From: CAIVAT01 sp964455285
Lineage (GTDB): Bacteria > Bacteroidota > Bacteroidia > Bacteroidales > FEN-979
Assembly (NCBI GenBank): GCA_964455285.1
Contig: CAYVVG010000012.1
Location: 1 to 64,000, forward strand
DNA length: 64,000 bases
Direction of reading: 5' to 3'
Within the stretch, counting starts at the first letter, position 1. Each line of letters opens with the position of its first letter. This document shows, in pieces, positions 16,550 through 25,239 of this stretch. The notes beneath the pieces are model-generated. The model was not told the DNA's origin, made no database searches, and saw only the letters and a program-made list of their open reading frames with translations. Position numbers and translations under genes: made by a program.

Positions 16550-17428
16550 TCATCCGGCCGGTTCCCGCGAACTCTTCAGGGGCACGATCCCGGCCATCTC
16601 TCCGAGCACATTGACCAGGTCGGATCCCGCGGGTACCACGATCTTGGCATTGTCTCTCAGAGCTGCCTCCATAGCCTGTATCTTCCTTAGAATCTGTGCG
16701 TTGCCGATAAAGTACTTTTCCGCTGCTTCATTGACCAGGGCGATCGCCTGGGCCTCTCCCTCCGCGCGCAGGATCTGGCCCTGCTTCACCCCTTCGGCCC
16801 TGCGGATCTCCGCCCTCTTCTCCCCGTCGGCTTTGGTTTCCGCTGCCGTGGCGTAATCGATGGCGGCGATCTTTTCATTTTCCGCCTTCACGATCTTGTT
16901 CATGGTCTCCTGCACATCCTTCGGCGGATCGATCTCCTTCAGCTCGGTGCGGATGATCTGGATCCCCCAGCTCCGGGTCTCCTCGAGCAGGGTGCCGTGC
17001 AACTCCTTGTTGATCTTGCCGCGCTCGCTGTTGGCCGATTTCAGGGTCATCGTCCCGATGATGTTACGCAAGGTGGTGCGGGCCAGGTTGACGATCTGGT
17101 ACTCAATGCTGTTCACGTTGTACTGCGAGTTCTTGACACTCTCCTCGTCGTTGTTGATCTTGAAATACACCTGCGCATCAACCTTGGCGTTCAGGTTGTC
17201 GTTCGTGATGATCTCCTGCGGCTCCGCATTGATCATCTTCTCGGTTATGTTGATCTGGTACATCTGATCGATAACCGGTATGACCCAGTGAAACCCGGGA
17301 CCGGCAAACCGGTTGTACTTCCCGAACCTCTCGATCAGTCCGCGGTGTGTGGGTCTAACGATCCGGATACCGGCAAAGAACAGCAGGAACAGGATCCCGG
17401 CAAGGATTAGAATGAAAAGATTGCTCAT
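16550..17428 (-). CDS. SPFH/band 7 family membrane protein (stomatin/paraslipin-like)
   Basis: 292 residues. One N-terminal helix (LFILILAGILFLLFFAGI) is followed by a band 7 domain (RPTHRGLIERFGKYNRFAGPGFHWVIP in part) and then a heptad-rich Ala/Glu coiled coil (EKRAEIRRAEGVKQGQILRAEGEAQA in part). The family forms large ring or cage oligomers at membranes and is linked to protease control and membrane microdomains. The usual NfeD partner is not adjacent. It is a single gene with about 130 bp of free DNA before the next divergent gene. Confidence 0.92.
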   Translation of the reverse strand: MSNLFILILAGILFLLFFAGIRIVRPTHRGLIERFGKYNRFAGPGFHWVIPVIDQMYQINITEKMINAEPQEIITNDNLNAKVDAQVYFKINNDEESVKNSQYNVNSIEYQIVNLARTTLRNIIGTMTLKSANSERGKINKELHGTLLEETRSWGIQIIRTELKEIDPPKDVQETMNKIVKAENEKIAAIDYATAAETKADGEKRAEIRRAEGVKQGQILRAEGEAQAIALVNEAAEKYFIGNAQILRKIQAMEAALRDNAKIVVPAGSDLVNVLGEMAGIVPLKSSREPAG

Positions 17429-17562
17429 GGGGCTCGAATTAAGGGTGGATCTGAATATAAATTTACAAACATATGACTATTTCCGGAGGAAGTCAAGCGA
17501 TTGCCGCCGGAGATATGAACGCAGTATTTGTTAATTTCGCAAAAACATAAAAGATATCCGTT

Positions 17563-19224
17563 ATGAAATCCAAACTGATCATGATGATGATGCTGGTTGC
17601 CACCGTGGCTTTCTGCCTCTCCGGTTGCAACCGACGCGGAAGCGGCCCGGGAGCAGGCAACCCCGGCGATTCCCTCCTGCGTGCCAGGATCGGCGAGTTT
17701 GCTCAGGTCACGCTGAAAACCGATCTTTCCAACCTGACGGAAAAGGAAAAACAGATGATCCCGCTGCTGATCGAGGTCGCAAAGATCATGGATGACCTTT
17801 ACTGGGAACAGGTGATCGGCGACAAGCACGCATTCCTTGACACCATCCGCGACTCACTGGCCAGGGTTTTCGCGGGAATCAACTACGGTCCCTGGGAAAG
17901 GCTGAACGGCAACCAGTCTTTTATTGCCGGCATCGGTGAGAAACCGGCCGGGGCCAATTTCTACCCGCCCGACATGACGAAGGAAGAATTTGAAGCCTGG
18001 AACGAGAAATCGAAGACCAGCCTGTATTCAGTGATCCGTCGCAACGATGACCGCACCCTGAAAAACATCATGTACAGCGAGGTCTACCGTGTGAAGCTGG
18101 AGAAAGCGGCGCAGTTGCTTGAACAAGCGTCCGTACTTGCCGAAGACGAGGGTCTGAAAAAGTATCTTTCGCTGCGGGCCAAAGCCCTGGTCACCGACGA
18201 TTATTTTGCCAGCGACATGGCCTGGATGGAGATGAAGAACAACACGATCGACTTCGTGGTCGGGCCGATCGAAAACTACGAGGATGAACTTTTCGGATAC
18301 AAAACCGCCTTCGAGGCCGCCCTGCTCATCAAAGACAAGGAGTGGAGCGGGAAGCTGGCAAAATTTGCAAAATTCCTTCCCGAACTCCAGGCAAAACTTC
18401 CCGTGGAGGAGAAATACAAAACGGAGAAACCCGGCACCGATTCCGACCTGAACGCGTACGACATCATTTATGTGGCCGGTCATTCCAATGCCGGAAGCAA
18501 GACAATTGCCATTAACCTGCCGAATGACGAGAAGGTGCAGATGGCCAAAGGCTCGCGGCGCCTCCAGCTGAAAAACGCCATGCGGGCAAAATTCGATCAC
18601 ATTCTGGTGCCCATCTCCCAGGTCCTGATCGATCCCGGGCAGCAATCTCAGATCAAATTCGATGCCTTTTTCTCCAACGTGATGTTCCATGAAGTGGCCC
18701 ACGGGCTGGGGATCAAGAAAACCCTCACCGGCAAGGGAACGGTGCGGGAAGCGCTGAAGGAGAAATACTCGTCGTTCGAAGAGGCGAAAGCCGACATCCT
18801 GGGATTATTCATGACGACCCAGCTGATCGAAAAGGGGGAAGTGACCGGGATCACGGCCGAAGACTGCTTCGTCACTTACATGGCAGGGCTGATCCGTTCG
18901 GTCCGTTTCGGGGCGGCCAGTGCACACGGCAAAGCGAACATGATGTGTTTCAACTTCTTTGAAACAAAGGGCGCCTTTGAGCGCAGCACCACCGGAACCT
19001 ACCGGGTCAACATGGAGAAAACACGCCTGGCCATGAACGAATGGGCGGCAATGGTCCTTCATTTCGAGGGTGACGGCGATTACAAAGGAGCATCCGATTA
19101 CCTGGAGGCCAACGGAAAGATCGGCGAAGGCCTTAAAGAGGACCTTGCACGGCTCAGGACCGCCAACATCCCGGTTGACATTGTGTATGAGCAGGGGCCG
19201 GAAGTGCTCGGACTCGTCAACTAA
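17563..19224 (+). CDS. M49-like zinc peptidase lipoprotein (dipeptidyl-peptidase III related)
   Basis: 553 residues. A lipobox (LSGC22) marks it as a lipoprotein. The zinc site is H376-E-V-A-H380 followed about 26 residues later by EEAKAD (406-411), which fits the EExxAD/E second motif of the M49 family. Classical DPP III has the longer HExxGH; this shorter HExxH form occurs in M49-like proteins often annotated as Zn-dependent hydrolases. It probably trims peptides in the periplasm or at the outer membrane. It is monocistronic, with a strong terminator just after the stop. Confidence 0.8.
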   Translation: MKSKLIMMMMLVATVAFCLSGCNRRGSGPGAGNPGDSLLRARIGEFAQVTLKTDLSNLTEKEKQMIPLLIEVAKIMDDLYWEQVIGDKHAFLDTIRDSLARVFAGINYGPWERLNGNQSFIAGIGEKPAGANFYPPDMTKEEFEAWNEKSKTSLYSVIRRNDDRTLKNIMYSEVYRVKLEKAAQLLEQASVLAEDEGLKKYLSLRAKALVTDDYFASDMAWMEMKNNTIDFVVGPIENYEDELFGYKTAFEAALLIKDKEWSGKLAKFAKFLPELQAKLPVEEKYKTEKPGTDSDLNAYDIIYVAGHSNAGSKTIAINLPNDEKVQMAKGSRRLQLKNAMRAKFDHILVPISQVLIDPGQQSQIKFDAFFSNVMFHEVAHGLGIKKTLTGKGTVREALKEKYSSFEEAKADILGLFMTTQLIEKGEVTGITAEDCFVTYMAGLIRSVRFGAASAHGKANMMCFNFFETKGAFERSTTGTYRVNMEKTRLAMNEWAAMVLHFEGDGDYKGASDYLEANGKIGEGLKEDLARLRTANIPVDIVYEQGPEVLGLVN

Positions 19225-19256
19225 CCCATTCCGCCCCTGTTCCAGGGGAATTTTCT

Positions 19257-19292
19257 GCGATCCCCGGGCCTCATCCCCGGGGATCGCTTTTT
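19257..19292 (+). terminator. Terminator shared by the M49-like gene and the dnaE 3' end
   Basis: A perfect 12-bp stem (GCGATCCCCGGG and its complement) with a 7-base loop is followed by five T on the plus strand. Most of the stem (from 19271) is also coding sequence: read on the minus strand it encodes the last residues of the DnaE-type polymerase (SDPRG and the stop). Confidence 0.85.
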
Positions 19293-22200
19293 AACGGCAT
19301 CTTGGCCATTTTATCCACTTCCAGGCTGGGAAACCCGAATTCCTCCACAATTTTACCCCCCACGAGGTAGATCCCGTCGCCCCGGAATGGATAAGCAGTC
19401 ACCGTTTTCGGAAAGTGCACCGTATCGAAGAAACGCCCGTTCACATCGATGAAAGTCCCGAAGTGCATCCACTCTTTCCTCACGGTACGCACATACTTGA
19501 TCGTGACCAGCAAACCCAGCATGCGCACCTTCTTCCCGATGTGATCACTCATCTCATGGGCCAGAATATCGCCCCGGAACTTCGTTTCGAGAAGTTCAAA
19601 ATAGGAATGGGTGACCGGGAAACCTAGCAGTTCGATCTCATCGTACACGTCGGCGAGAAGGTTTTGCTCCAGCACAGGCAGTTCGAACCTTTTGGCGGGG
19701 GGGGCGGGGAAAAGTGACGCGTGACGGGTGACGCTCGTCCGCTCGTCCGCTCGTCCGCTCGTCCGCTTGTCCGCTCGTCCGCTCGTCCGCTTGTCCGCTT
19801 GTCCGCTCGTCCGCTCGCCCGCTCGCCCGCTTGTCCGCTCGCCCGCCCCGACCAGCATATGCGCTTCCCAGAGCAGCACGGCCTTAGGTTTCCCGGTGAA
19901 ACGGAACGCCCCGACCCTGATTAGAATGATCAGCTGATCCAGCGTAACGGGCACCCTGCTTACGAAATCCTCCAGGTCCTTATACAATTTTTCCTTCCTT
20001 CCATTCCGATCGTCGATCGTACATCGCAGATCGCAGATCGCCCTTCCCACCTCCGCTTCCAGGTTGTTCACATGGATAAACCCCAGGAAGATATCGGTTC
20101 CCCGGATGGAGGTCTTGTATTCGCTCCGGTTCACACAGGGTGCATGCAGCCGGCCCCCCGACACCCGGGCCTCGTTGAAGTACACCCAGGAAGCATAGAA
20201 GCCCCCGAAATTATTGATCACACCGGTGATGAACTCCAGGGGGAAATGGGCCTTGAGGTAGAGGCTCTGGTAGCTTTCGACGGCGTAGGAGGCGGAATGA
20301 GCCTTGGAGAAGGAGTATCCGGCGAACGATTCGATCTGCCTCCACACTTCGCGGGTCACCTCTTCGGGGTAGCCGAACTCGCGGCAGTTCGCGAAGAACT
20401 TGTCGATGATGCGCTGCAACTCTTTTTTCGAACGGTATTTACCGCTCATGGCCCGCCGGATCACGTCGGCATCGGCCAGGTCGAGGCCGGCAAAGTGGTG
20501 GCAGATCTTCAGTACATCCTCCTGGTAAACCATCACCCCGAAGGTCTCCTTCAGTTGTTCCTCCATCACGGGGTGCAGATAGGTAAAGCGGCCGGGATTG
20601 TGGAACCGCAGGATATACTCCTTCATCATGCCCGAACGCGCCACCCCCGGCCGGATGATCGAACTGGCGGCCACCAGGGTGCGGTAGTTGTCGCACTGCA
20701 GCTTTTTCAGCAGGCCGCGCATGGCCGGGCTTTCGACATAAAAGCAGCCGATGGTGCGGGCGCTCCGCAACTGTTCTTTAACCTGCTCATCCTCCTTGAA
20801 CGCCCGCACACGGTGCACGTCGATCGCAATGCCCCGGTTTTTCCTGACCAGCTCGGCTGCTTCATAGATGTGTCCGATCCCCCGCTGACTGAGGATGTCG
20901 AGCTTCTCGAAGCCGATGTCCTCGGCAGTGTACATGTCGAACTGCGTGGTGGGGAATCCCTTGGGGGGCAGGTCCAGCGCCGTGTAGCAGGTGACGGGCT
21001 CTTCGGAGATCAGCACCCCGCCGGCATGGATGCTGCGCAGGTTGGGAAAGTCCGCCATCCTCTCCCCGAGTTCGCTGATCTTCCGGATGATGTGGTTCTT
21101 ATGAATGGCCTCATCCGGCGACTTCAGGAAGGAATCGATCTCTCCCTTGGGGAGCCCGTGCACCTTCCCCAGCTCGCGGTAGATCGACTTGTCGCGGAAG
21201 GTCGACATGGCGCCGAGCAGGGCCGTATGCCGCCGCCCGTACCGTTTAAAGATGTAGTCGATCACCTCGTCGCGCTCTTTCCACGAATAGTCGATGTCGA
21301 AATCGGGCGGCGAAGTGCGTTTGGGGTTGATGAAACGCTCGAAGTAAAGGTCGAGCTCGATGGGATCCACATCGGTGATCCTCAGGCAGTAGGCCACAAT
21401 GCTGTTGGCCCCGCTTCCCCGGCCGACATGGTAGAATCCTCTCGACATCGAGTAGCGGATGATGTCCCACGTGATCAGGAAATAGGCGGCAAAACCCATC
21501 CGGTCGATGATATCGAGTTCGTGCCTGACCCGGCTGAGGGCCCCGGCATTCCCGTCGCCATAGCGGTAGATCAGTCCGTCCATGGCCAGCTTGCCGAGCA
21601 GGACACGGTCGTCGTAAGGGTCACCGGTAAAGGTCTTCCGGTTCTTGCAGCTTTTAAAATCGAAACCGATGGAGCAGGCCTCCGCCAAACGTTCGGTATT
21701 CGACACGATCTCAGGAAATTCACGGGTGGCTCTCCGCCAGTCCTCCGCCGGGTGCATCACCTCGTCGGGCGAGGCCACCTGGCCGGGGATCAACCGGCTC
21801 AGCAACATGTTATGGGCCACCGCCCTGAAATTACGGTGAAGCTCGTAATCCTGCATGGTCCGGAAGGTGACCGGCGCCATGATCACCATCCGGGGGATCA
21901 GGTCGCGATACCGGGAAAGAACCAGCGGCGTGAGTTCCGAGGGAAGGAGACCGATGAAGGATTGACGATTGACGATTGACGATTGACGATTGACGGGTTT
22001 CGCCATTTCGCCATTTCGCCATTTCGCCATTTCGCCATTTCGCAACGGGTAGATAAAAAAAACATGCTCCAATTCGGGAGCCCGGTCGGGCAGCGGGAGA
22101 CCGTTCAGGTTGTGGTGGCTCAGAAATTCGTTCAACTCCCGGAAACCCTCGTTGTTTTGCGCCAGCCCGGTGTAAAGCAGCCTGTCCTCCTGCCTGAATT

Positions 22201-22387
22201 CAATCCCCGCGATAGGCCTGATGCCCTTCTCCATGCATACCGATACAAACTCCATCATCCCCGTAGAGTTATTGATATCGGTCAGCGCCAGCACCTTCAC
22301 CCCGCTCTTCACCGCCTCGTCGGCCAGCCCCTCCACCGAAAGGGTGCCGTAACGAAGGGAGTACCAGGAGTGACAGTTGAGATACAT
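19271..22387 (-). CDS. dnaE: DNA polymerase III alpha-type polymerase (second, probably error-prone DnaE/ImuC-like)
   Basis: 1038 residues, shorter than replicative DnaE (about 1160 or more) and near the size of ImuC/DnaE2. It has an N-terminal PHP domain (NCHSWYSLRYGTLSVEGLA), the catalytic PPDFDIDYSW motif, GRGSGANSIVAYCL, a helix-hairpin-helix region and a C-terminal OB-fold (KKVRMLGLLVTIKYV). It lies with DinB and a LexA-like repressor, as mutagenesis polymerases do. Two translated tandem-repeat tracts interrupt it, at residues about 116-142 and 848-885. Its ATG is preceded by an octamer array and by the paired GATTA-N5-TAATC sites. Role in translesion synthesis is inferred. Confidence 0.88.
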   Translation of the reverse strand: MYLNCHSWYSLRYGTLSVEGLADEAVKSGVKVLALTDINNSTGMMEFVSVCMEKGIRPIAGIEFRQEDRLLYTGLAQNNEGFRELNEFLSHHNLNGLPLPDRAPELEHVFFIYPLRNGEMAKWRNGEMAKPVNRQSSIVNRQSFIGLLPSELTPLVLSRYRDLIPRMVIMAPVTFRTMQDYELHRNFRAVAHNMLLSRLIPGQVASPDEVMHPAEDWRRATREFPEIVSNTERLAEACSIGFDFKSCKNRKTFTGDPYDDRVLLGKLAMDGLIYRYGDGNAGALSRVRHELDIIDRMGFAAYFLITWDIIRYSMSRGFYHVGRGSGANSIVAYCLRITDVDPIELDLYFERFINPKRTSPPDFDIDYSWKERDEVIDYIFKRYGRRHTALLGAMSTFRDKSIYRELGKVHGLPKGEIDSFLKSPDEAIHKNHIIRKISELGERMADFPNLRSIHAGGVLISEEPVTCYTALDLPPKGFPTTQFDMYTAEDIGFEKLDILSQRGIGHIYEAAELVRKNRGIAIDVHRVRAFKEDEQVKEQLRSARTIGCFYVESPAMRGLLKKLQCDNYRTLVAASSIIRPGVARSGMMKEYILRFHNPGRFTYLHPVMEEQLKETFGVMVYQEDVLKICHHFAGLDLADADVIRRAMSGKYRSKKELQRIIDKFFANCREFGYPEEVTREVWRQIESFAGYSFSKAHSASYAVESYQSLYLKAHFPLEFITGVINNFGGFYASWVYFNEARVSGGRLHAPCVNRSEYKTSIRGTDIFLGFIHVNNLEAEVGRAICDLRCTIDDRNGRKEKLYKDLEDFVSRVPVTLDQLIILIRVGAFRFTGKPKAVLLWEAHMLVGAGERTSGRAGERTSGQADKRTSGRADKRTSGRADERTSVTRHASLFPAPPAKRFELPVLEQNLLADVYDEIELLGFPVTHSYFELLETKFRGDILAHEMSDHIGKKVRMLGLLVTIKYVRTVRKEWMHFGTFIDVNGRFFDTVHFPKTVTAYPFRGDGIYLVGGKIVEEFGFPSLEVDKMAKMPLKSDPRG
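19733..19844 (-). repeat. Octamer tandem repeat inside dnaE (14 units)
   Basis: Fourteen head-to-tail octamers, on the sense strand GCGGACGA with variants GCGGACAA and GCGGGCGA. Three octamers make one 8-residue peptide repeat (TSGRADKR type). The tract lies between the helix-hairpin-helix and OB regions. No GCGGACTA unit is present; that variant would put TAG into the frame and dominates the related intergenic array at 59552-59639. Confidence 0.95.
21961..22040 (-). repeat. Heptamer and octamer tandem repeats inside dnaE
   Basis: Five copies of ATTGACG (21961-21995, plus strand) sit 5 bp from five copies of CGCCATTT (22001-22040). Both are translated in the dnaE frame, giving NRQSSIV-type and EMAKWRNG-type peptide repeats near the end of the PHP domain. 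The octamer is the same unit found between the dnaE operator and start codon, but in the opposite orientation. Confidence 0.95.
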
Positions 22388-22457
22388 GGCGAGGTAGCGA
22401 AATGGTGAAATAGCGAAATGGCGAAATGGCGAAATGGCGAAATAGCGAGGTAGTGAA
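22388..22457 (+). repeat. Octamer tandem repeat in the dnaE leader
   Basis: About eight units of GCGAAATG, GCGAAATA, GTGAAATA and GCGAGGTA type run from just beyond the dnaE start codon toward the operator pair. The array lies in what should be the 5' leader of dnaE. Confidence 0.85.
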
Positions 22458-22463
22458 AATTAT

Positions 22464-22501
22464 GATTAGTTTTTAGTCATATTTCGGGTTATAATATAAT
22501 C
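22464..22501. promoter_or_regulatory. Candidate LexA-like operator pair upstream of dnaE
   Basis: Two palindromes of form GATTA-N5-TAATC: GATTA-N5-TAGTC at 22464-22478 and GGTTA-N5-TAATC at 22487-22501, each with one mismatch between arms. Start-to-start spacing is 23 bp, about two helical turns. The 45-bp block 22461-22505 matches 26426-26470, upstream of dinB and the XRE-S24 gene, at 36 of 45 positions without gaps. The XRE-S24 protein is the obvious candidate to bind here. Confidence 0.7.
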
Positions 22502-22534
22502 ATTTTTCGGATGTAAAATTCCTGCTTATATAAT

Positions 22535-22542
22535 TATATTTG
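22535..22542 (+). promoter_or_regulatory. Promoter -7 element for the glycosyltransferase pair
   Basis: TATATTTG matches TAnnTTTG. Transcription would begin near 22549, only a few bases before the ATG at 22555, so the mRNA is almost leaderless. The upstream TTG at 22540 overlaps this element and is rejected as a start. Confidence 0.55.
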
Positions 22543-22554
22543 CAGGAAATCGTC

Positions 22555-24051
22555 ATGGCTGGTCTTGTGAAACTGTTCGAGCAAAAAACTCCCCGGATCT
22601 ATTTCCTGGGCGCCGTCGTATTCCTGATGACTGCCTGGTTCTCGACGGGATACAACCACTTCGACGAGCACTTCCAGGTGATCGAATTCGCGGGGCTGAA
22701 ACTCGGTCTCACCGAAGCGGCGAACCTGCCCTGGGAGTACGGCTGCATGATGCGCCCGGCGATCCAGCCGCTGGCGGTGGTGGTGCTTTACCGGGCAGCC
22801 GGACTGGCCGGCATTTCCGACCCGTTTCTGATCGCTTTCATCATCCGGCTTTTCGCAGCCCTGCTTACCTTCTGGTCGATCCACCTGGTCATCCGGTTGT
22901 ATTCGCCCGGCCTGCACAATCCCTGTCTTCGCCATGTGCTGCTGCTGCTCTCCTTTTTCCTCTGGTTCATCCCGTACAATGCCGCCCGTTTCGCCTCCGA
23001 GACGATGGCCGGCCGTATCTTCCTGGTCGGCATGGCCCTCCTGTTCCTCCGGCGGGAGCAGCGGGCGGGCGACCATCTTCTCAACGGGCTGATCCTGGGA
23101 CTCGCCTTCGTGTTCCGGTATCAGGCGGGATTCATGATCGCCGGCTATTTTGCCTGGATGGCCCTGGTGCGGCGAACGGGATTCCGGAATCTCGCTTCCT
23201 TTGCAGCCGGGATCCTGCTGTCGGTTGGCGCAGGGATCGTCATCGACCGTTGGTTTTACGGCCGGTGGGTGTTTACCTCCTGGAACTACTTCGCCCAGAA
23301 CCTGGTGGAAGGCAAAGCGGCCACCTTTGGAACCAGTCCCTGGTGGTACTATATCGAACAAACCTTGGTCAACGCCTTCCCGCCGCTGAGCCTGGTCCTG
23401 GTGGCTGCCGTGTTCCTGTACTTCATCCTGTTCCCGAAAGATATCATTACCTGGACCCTGGTGCCCTTCCTGGCGGTCCATTTTCTGATCCCGCACAAAG
23501 AGATCCGTTTCCTGTTCCCGGTTATCGGGTTTCTGCCGGTCATGATCGTCCGCACACTGGATCTCCTGGCCGAAAGATACCCTTCTGCCCGGCCGGAGCG
23601 ACGGCCCTTCCGGGTGTCAGCGAAAATATTCTGGTTCCTCAACACGATCATGCTGGTGATCCTTGTCTTCCGGCCGGCCGACGACGGGATCGCCCTCTTT
23701 AAAACCCTGTGGGACCGTTATGACCGGCCGGCCCGGCTCTGTTACACCGGCGACAACCCTTATCACCGGGCAAAGGTTGACGTTCACTTTTACAAGCGGA
23801 AGAGCTTGGTGCTGCAGCAGGTGGATTCGGTGAACCGGATCCGGCCCGTGAGGGACACGGTAACGCTGGTGGTAACCTCCCGGCCCCTTGTCATGACCGG
23901 CACCTCCTCCGGGGCTGAGCTGGTTTATTCCACCTACCCGGCGTGGGTCCGGCGATTCAACATCAACCACTGGCTCGACCGCACCAGTTTCTGGCATGTT
24001 TACGAGATAAAACCCGTTACTCCTTCACCCGGCAGTCATGAAACGGAATGA
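22555..24051 (+). CDS. GT22 family polytopic mannosyltransferase-like protein
   Basis: 498 residues with eight or more transmembrane segments. An early acidic loop motif (NHFDEHFQ) and the late signature HKEIRFLFPVIGFLP are hallmarks of the GT22 (ALG9/PIG-B/GPI-mannosyltransferase) family, which uses polyprenyl-phosphate sugars on the outer face of the membrane. The ATG at 22555 is chosen over the TTG at 22540. The 3' end overlaps the next gene by 14 bp. The acceptor is unknown; a glycan or glycoprotein of the envelope is likely. The gene sits between dnaE and dinB on the opposite strand. Confidence 0.8.
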   Translation: MAGLVKLFEQKTPRIYFLGAVVFLMTAWFSTGYNHFDEHFQVIEFAGLKLGLTEAANLPWEYGCMMRPAIQPLAVVVLYRAAGLAGISDPFLIAFIIRLFAALLTFWSIHLVIRLYSPGLHNPCLRHVLLLLSFFLWFIPYNAARFASETMAGRIFLVGMALLFLRREQRAGDHLLNGLILGLAFVFRYQAGFMIAGYFAWMALVRRTGFRNLASFAAGILLSVGAGIVIDRWFYGRWVFTSWNYFAQNLVEGKAATFGTSPWWYYIEQTLVNAFPPLSLVLVAAVFLYFILFPKDIITWTLVPFLAVHFLIPHKEIRFLFPVIGFLPVMIVRTLDLLAERYPSARPERRPFRVSAKIFWFLNTIMLVILVFRPADDGIALFKTLWDRYDRPARLCYTGDNPYHRAKVDVHFYKRKSLVLQQVDSVNRIRPVRDTVTLVVTSRPLVMTGTSSGAELVYSTYPAWVRRFNINHWLDRTSFWHVYEIKPVTPSPGSHETE

Positions 24052-25222
24052 GTACTTCAACGGTTTCACCCTGTTCGTTGCGCTGGCATGCCTGCTCAAC
24101 CTGGTGATGAACCTGATCAACCACCGCTTTCACCCGGGCGATTTCCAGGTATATTACAGCGCGGCGGAACAGCTTGTGTCGGGAGATCCTGTATATATGG
24201 TATCCTTTTACACCGGCAGCGGGTATTACAAATACAGTCCCGTCATCCTCCTGTTCTTTCTGCCTTATCTTCCCTTCCCGCTGTTCACTGCCTCCGTTCT
24301 CCATTTCCTGGTGCAGAGTGTTGCCTTCTATCTGACTTTCCGGGTGATCCGCCGGATCCTTCAGGACTTTTTCTCCTATCCCGCAGGGGGTCGGGGGAAC
24401 CTGCTGCTGACACTTTCCTTCGCGGGCATCCTGATACACCTCACGCGGGAACTGTACGTGGGCAACATCAACATCCTGCTGCTGCTTCTCACGTTGCTTT
24501 CACTGCAGATGTTCCTTGAGGGGAGAGAGAGGCCTGGCGGCATCCTTGCCGGCATTGCCCTCCTGGCCAAACCCTACCTGGCGATCCTGCTGCTGCCTAT
24601 GGTGATGCGGGGAAGGTGGAAAGCGACCGGATGGGCGGCTGCGACCGTCCTGGCCGGGTTGCTTCTGCCCTTCCTCTACCCGGGCCCTGTGAGGGCGGCC
24701 GAACTGTACTCGGGCTGGTACCGAACACTCACCATGCACGCAGGAGGATTCCCCGGCATGACCTCGGTCGACTACCTGGCCGCGCGGTACATCGCCGGAT
24801 GGCCCTCCTATGGCAATCTGCTGATATTCTTGCTGCTCATGGCGTTGGCCGTGGTTTTCATCCGCGGCAACATCCGGATTGAAAGAACGGACGTCAACCC
24901 GGACCGGGCCAACGCAAATGCCGCCTTCGAATGGTTTCTGCTGGCTGCACTGATCCCCAACCTGATCAAAACCGACTGGGTATTGCTGTTGTTCAGCGCC
25001 CCGCTGATCGCCTTCATGGTGTTCACGGTCGCCGCCCGGAAAAGCTACGGCTGGATCCCGGTGCTGGTGGTCCTCCTCTTCTTTTATGGCGCCAATTCCG
25101 ACGACCTTCTCGGGCGGGAGCTTTCGCGGAAGATCCTCCATTCGGGGCTGATGGGACTCGCCAATTTCCTCCTGGTGATCGTGGCGGCGGTCATGTACCG
25201 GACCGTCAGAATAAGATCGTAG
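24038..25222 (+). CDS. GT87 (DUF2029) family polytopic glycosyltransferase
   Basis: 394 residues and about ten hydrophobic helices. It has the GT87 pattern near the N-terminus: HPGDFQVYYSAAEQLVSGDPVY followed by YYKYSPVILLFF. Members such as PimE use polyprenyl-phosphomannose to extend lipid-linked or envelope glycans. It overlaps the GT22 gene, so the two are surely co-translated and may act in one pathway. The promoter at 22535 serves both. No glycan acceptor gene is adjacent. Confidence 0.8.
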   Translation: MKRNEYFNGFTLFVALACLLNLVMNLINHRFHPGDFQVYYSAAEQLVSGDPVYMVSFYTGSGYYKYSPVILLFFLPYLPFPLFTASVLHFLVQSVAFYLTFRVIRRILQDFFSYPAGGRGNLLLTLSFAGILIHLTRELYVGNINILLLLLTLLSLQMFLEGRERPGGILAGIALLAKPYLAILLLPMVMRGRWKATGWAAATVLAGLLLPFLYPGPVRAAELYSGWYRTLTMHAGGFPGMTSVDYLAARYIAGWPSYGNLLIFLLLMALAVVFIRGNIRIERTDVNPDRANANAAFEWFLLAALIPNLIKTDWVLLLFSAPLIAFMVFTVAARKSYGWIPVLVVLLFFYGANSDDLLGRELSRKILHSGLMGLANFLLVIVAAVMYRTVRIRS

Positions 25223-25239
25223 TTGCCGCCCGTCACCCG

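Noticed and set aside
19733..19844. CRISPR-like array
   Set aside because: Units are contiguous 8-bp repeats without spacers and they are translated within dnaE; no cas gene is near.
20072..21979. Long plus-strand open frame (about 635 codons) opposite dnaE
   Set aside because: It is antisense to conserved polymerase motifs and its product has no recognisable domain; open antisense frames are expected at this GC content and codon bias.
22540..22554. TTG start for the GT22 gene
   Set aside because: It overlaps the TATATTTG promoter element; the ATG at 22555 fits the membrane protein start.
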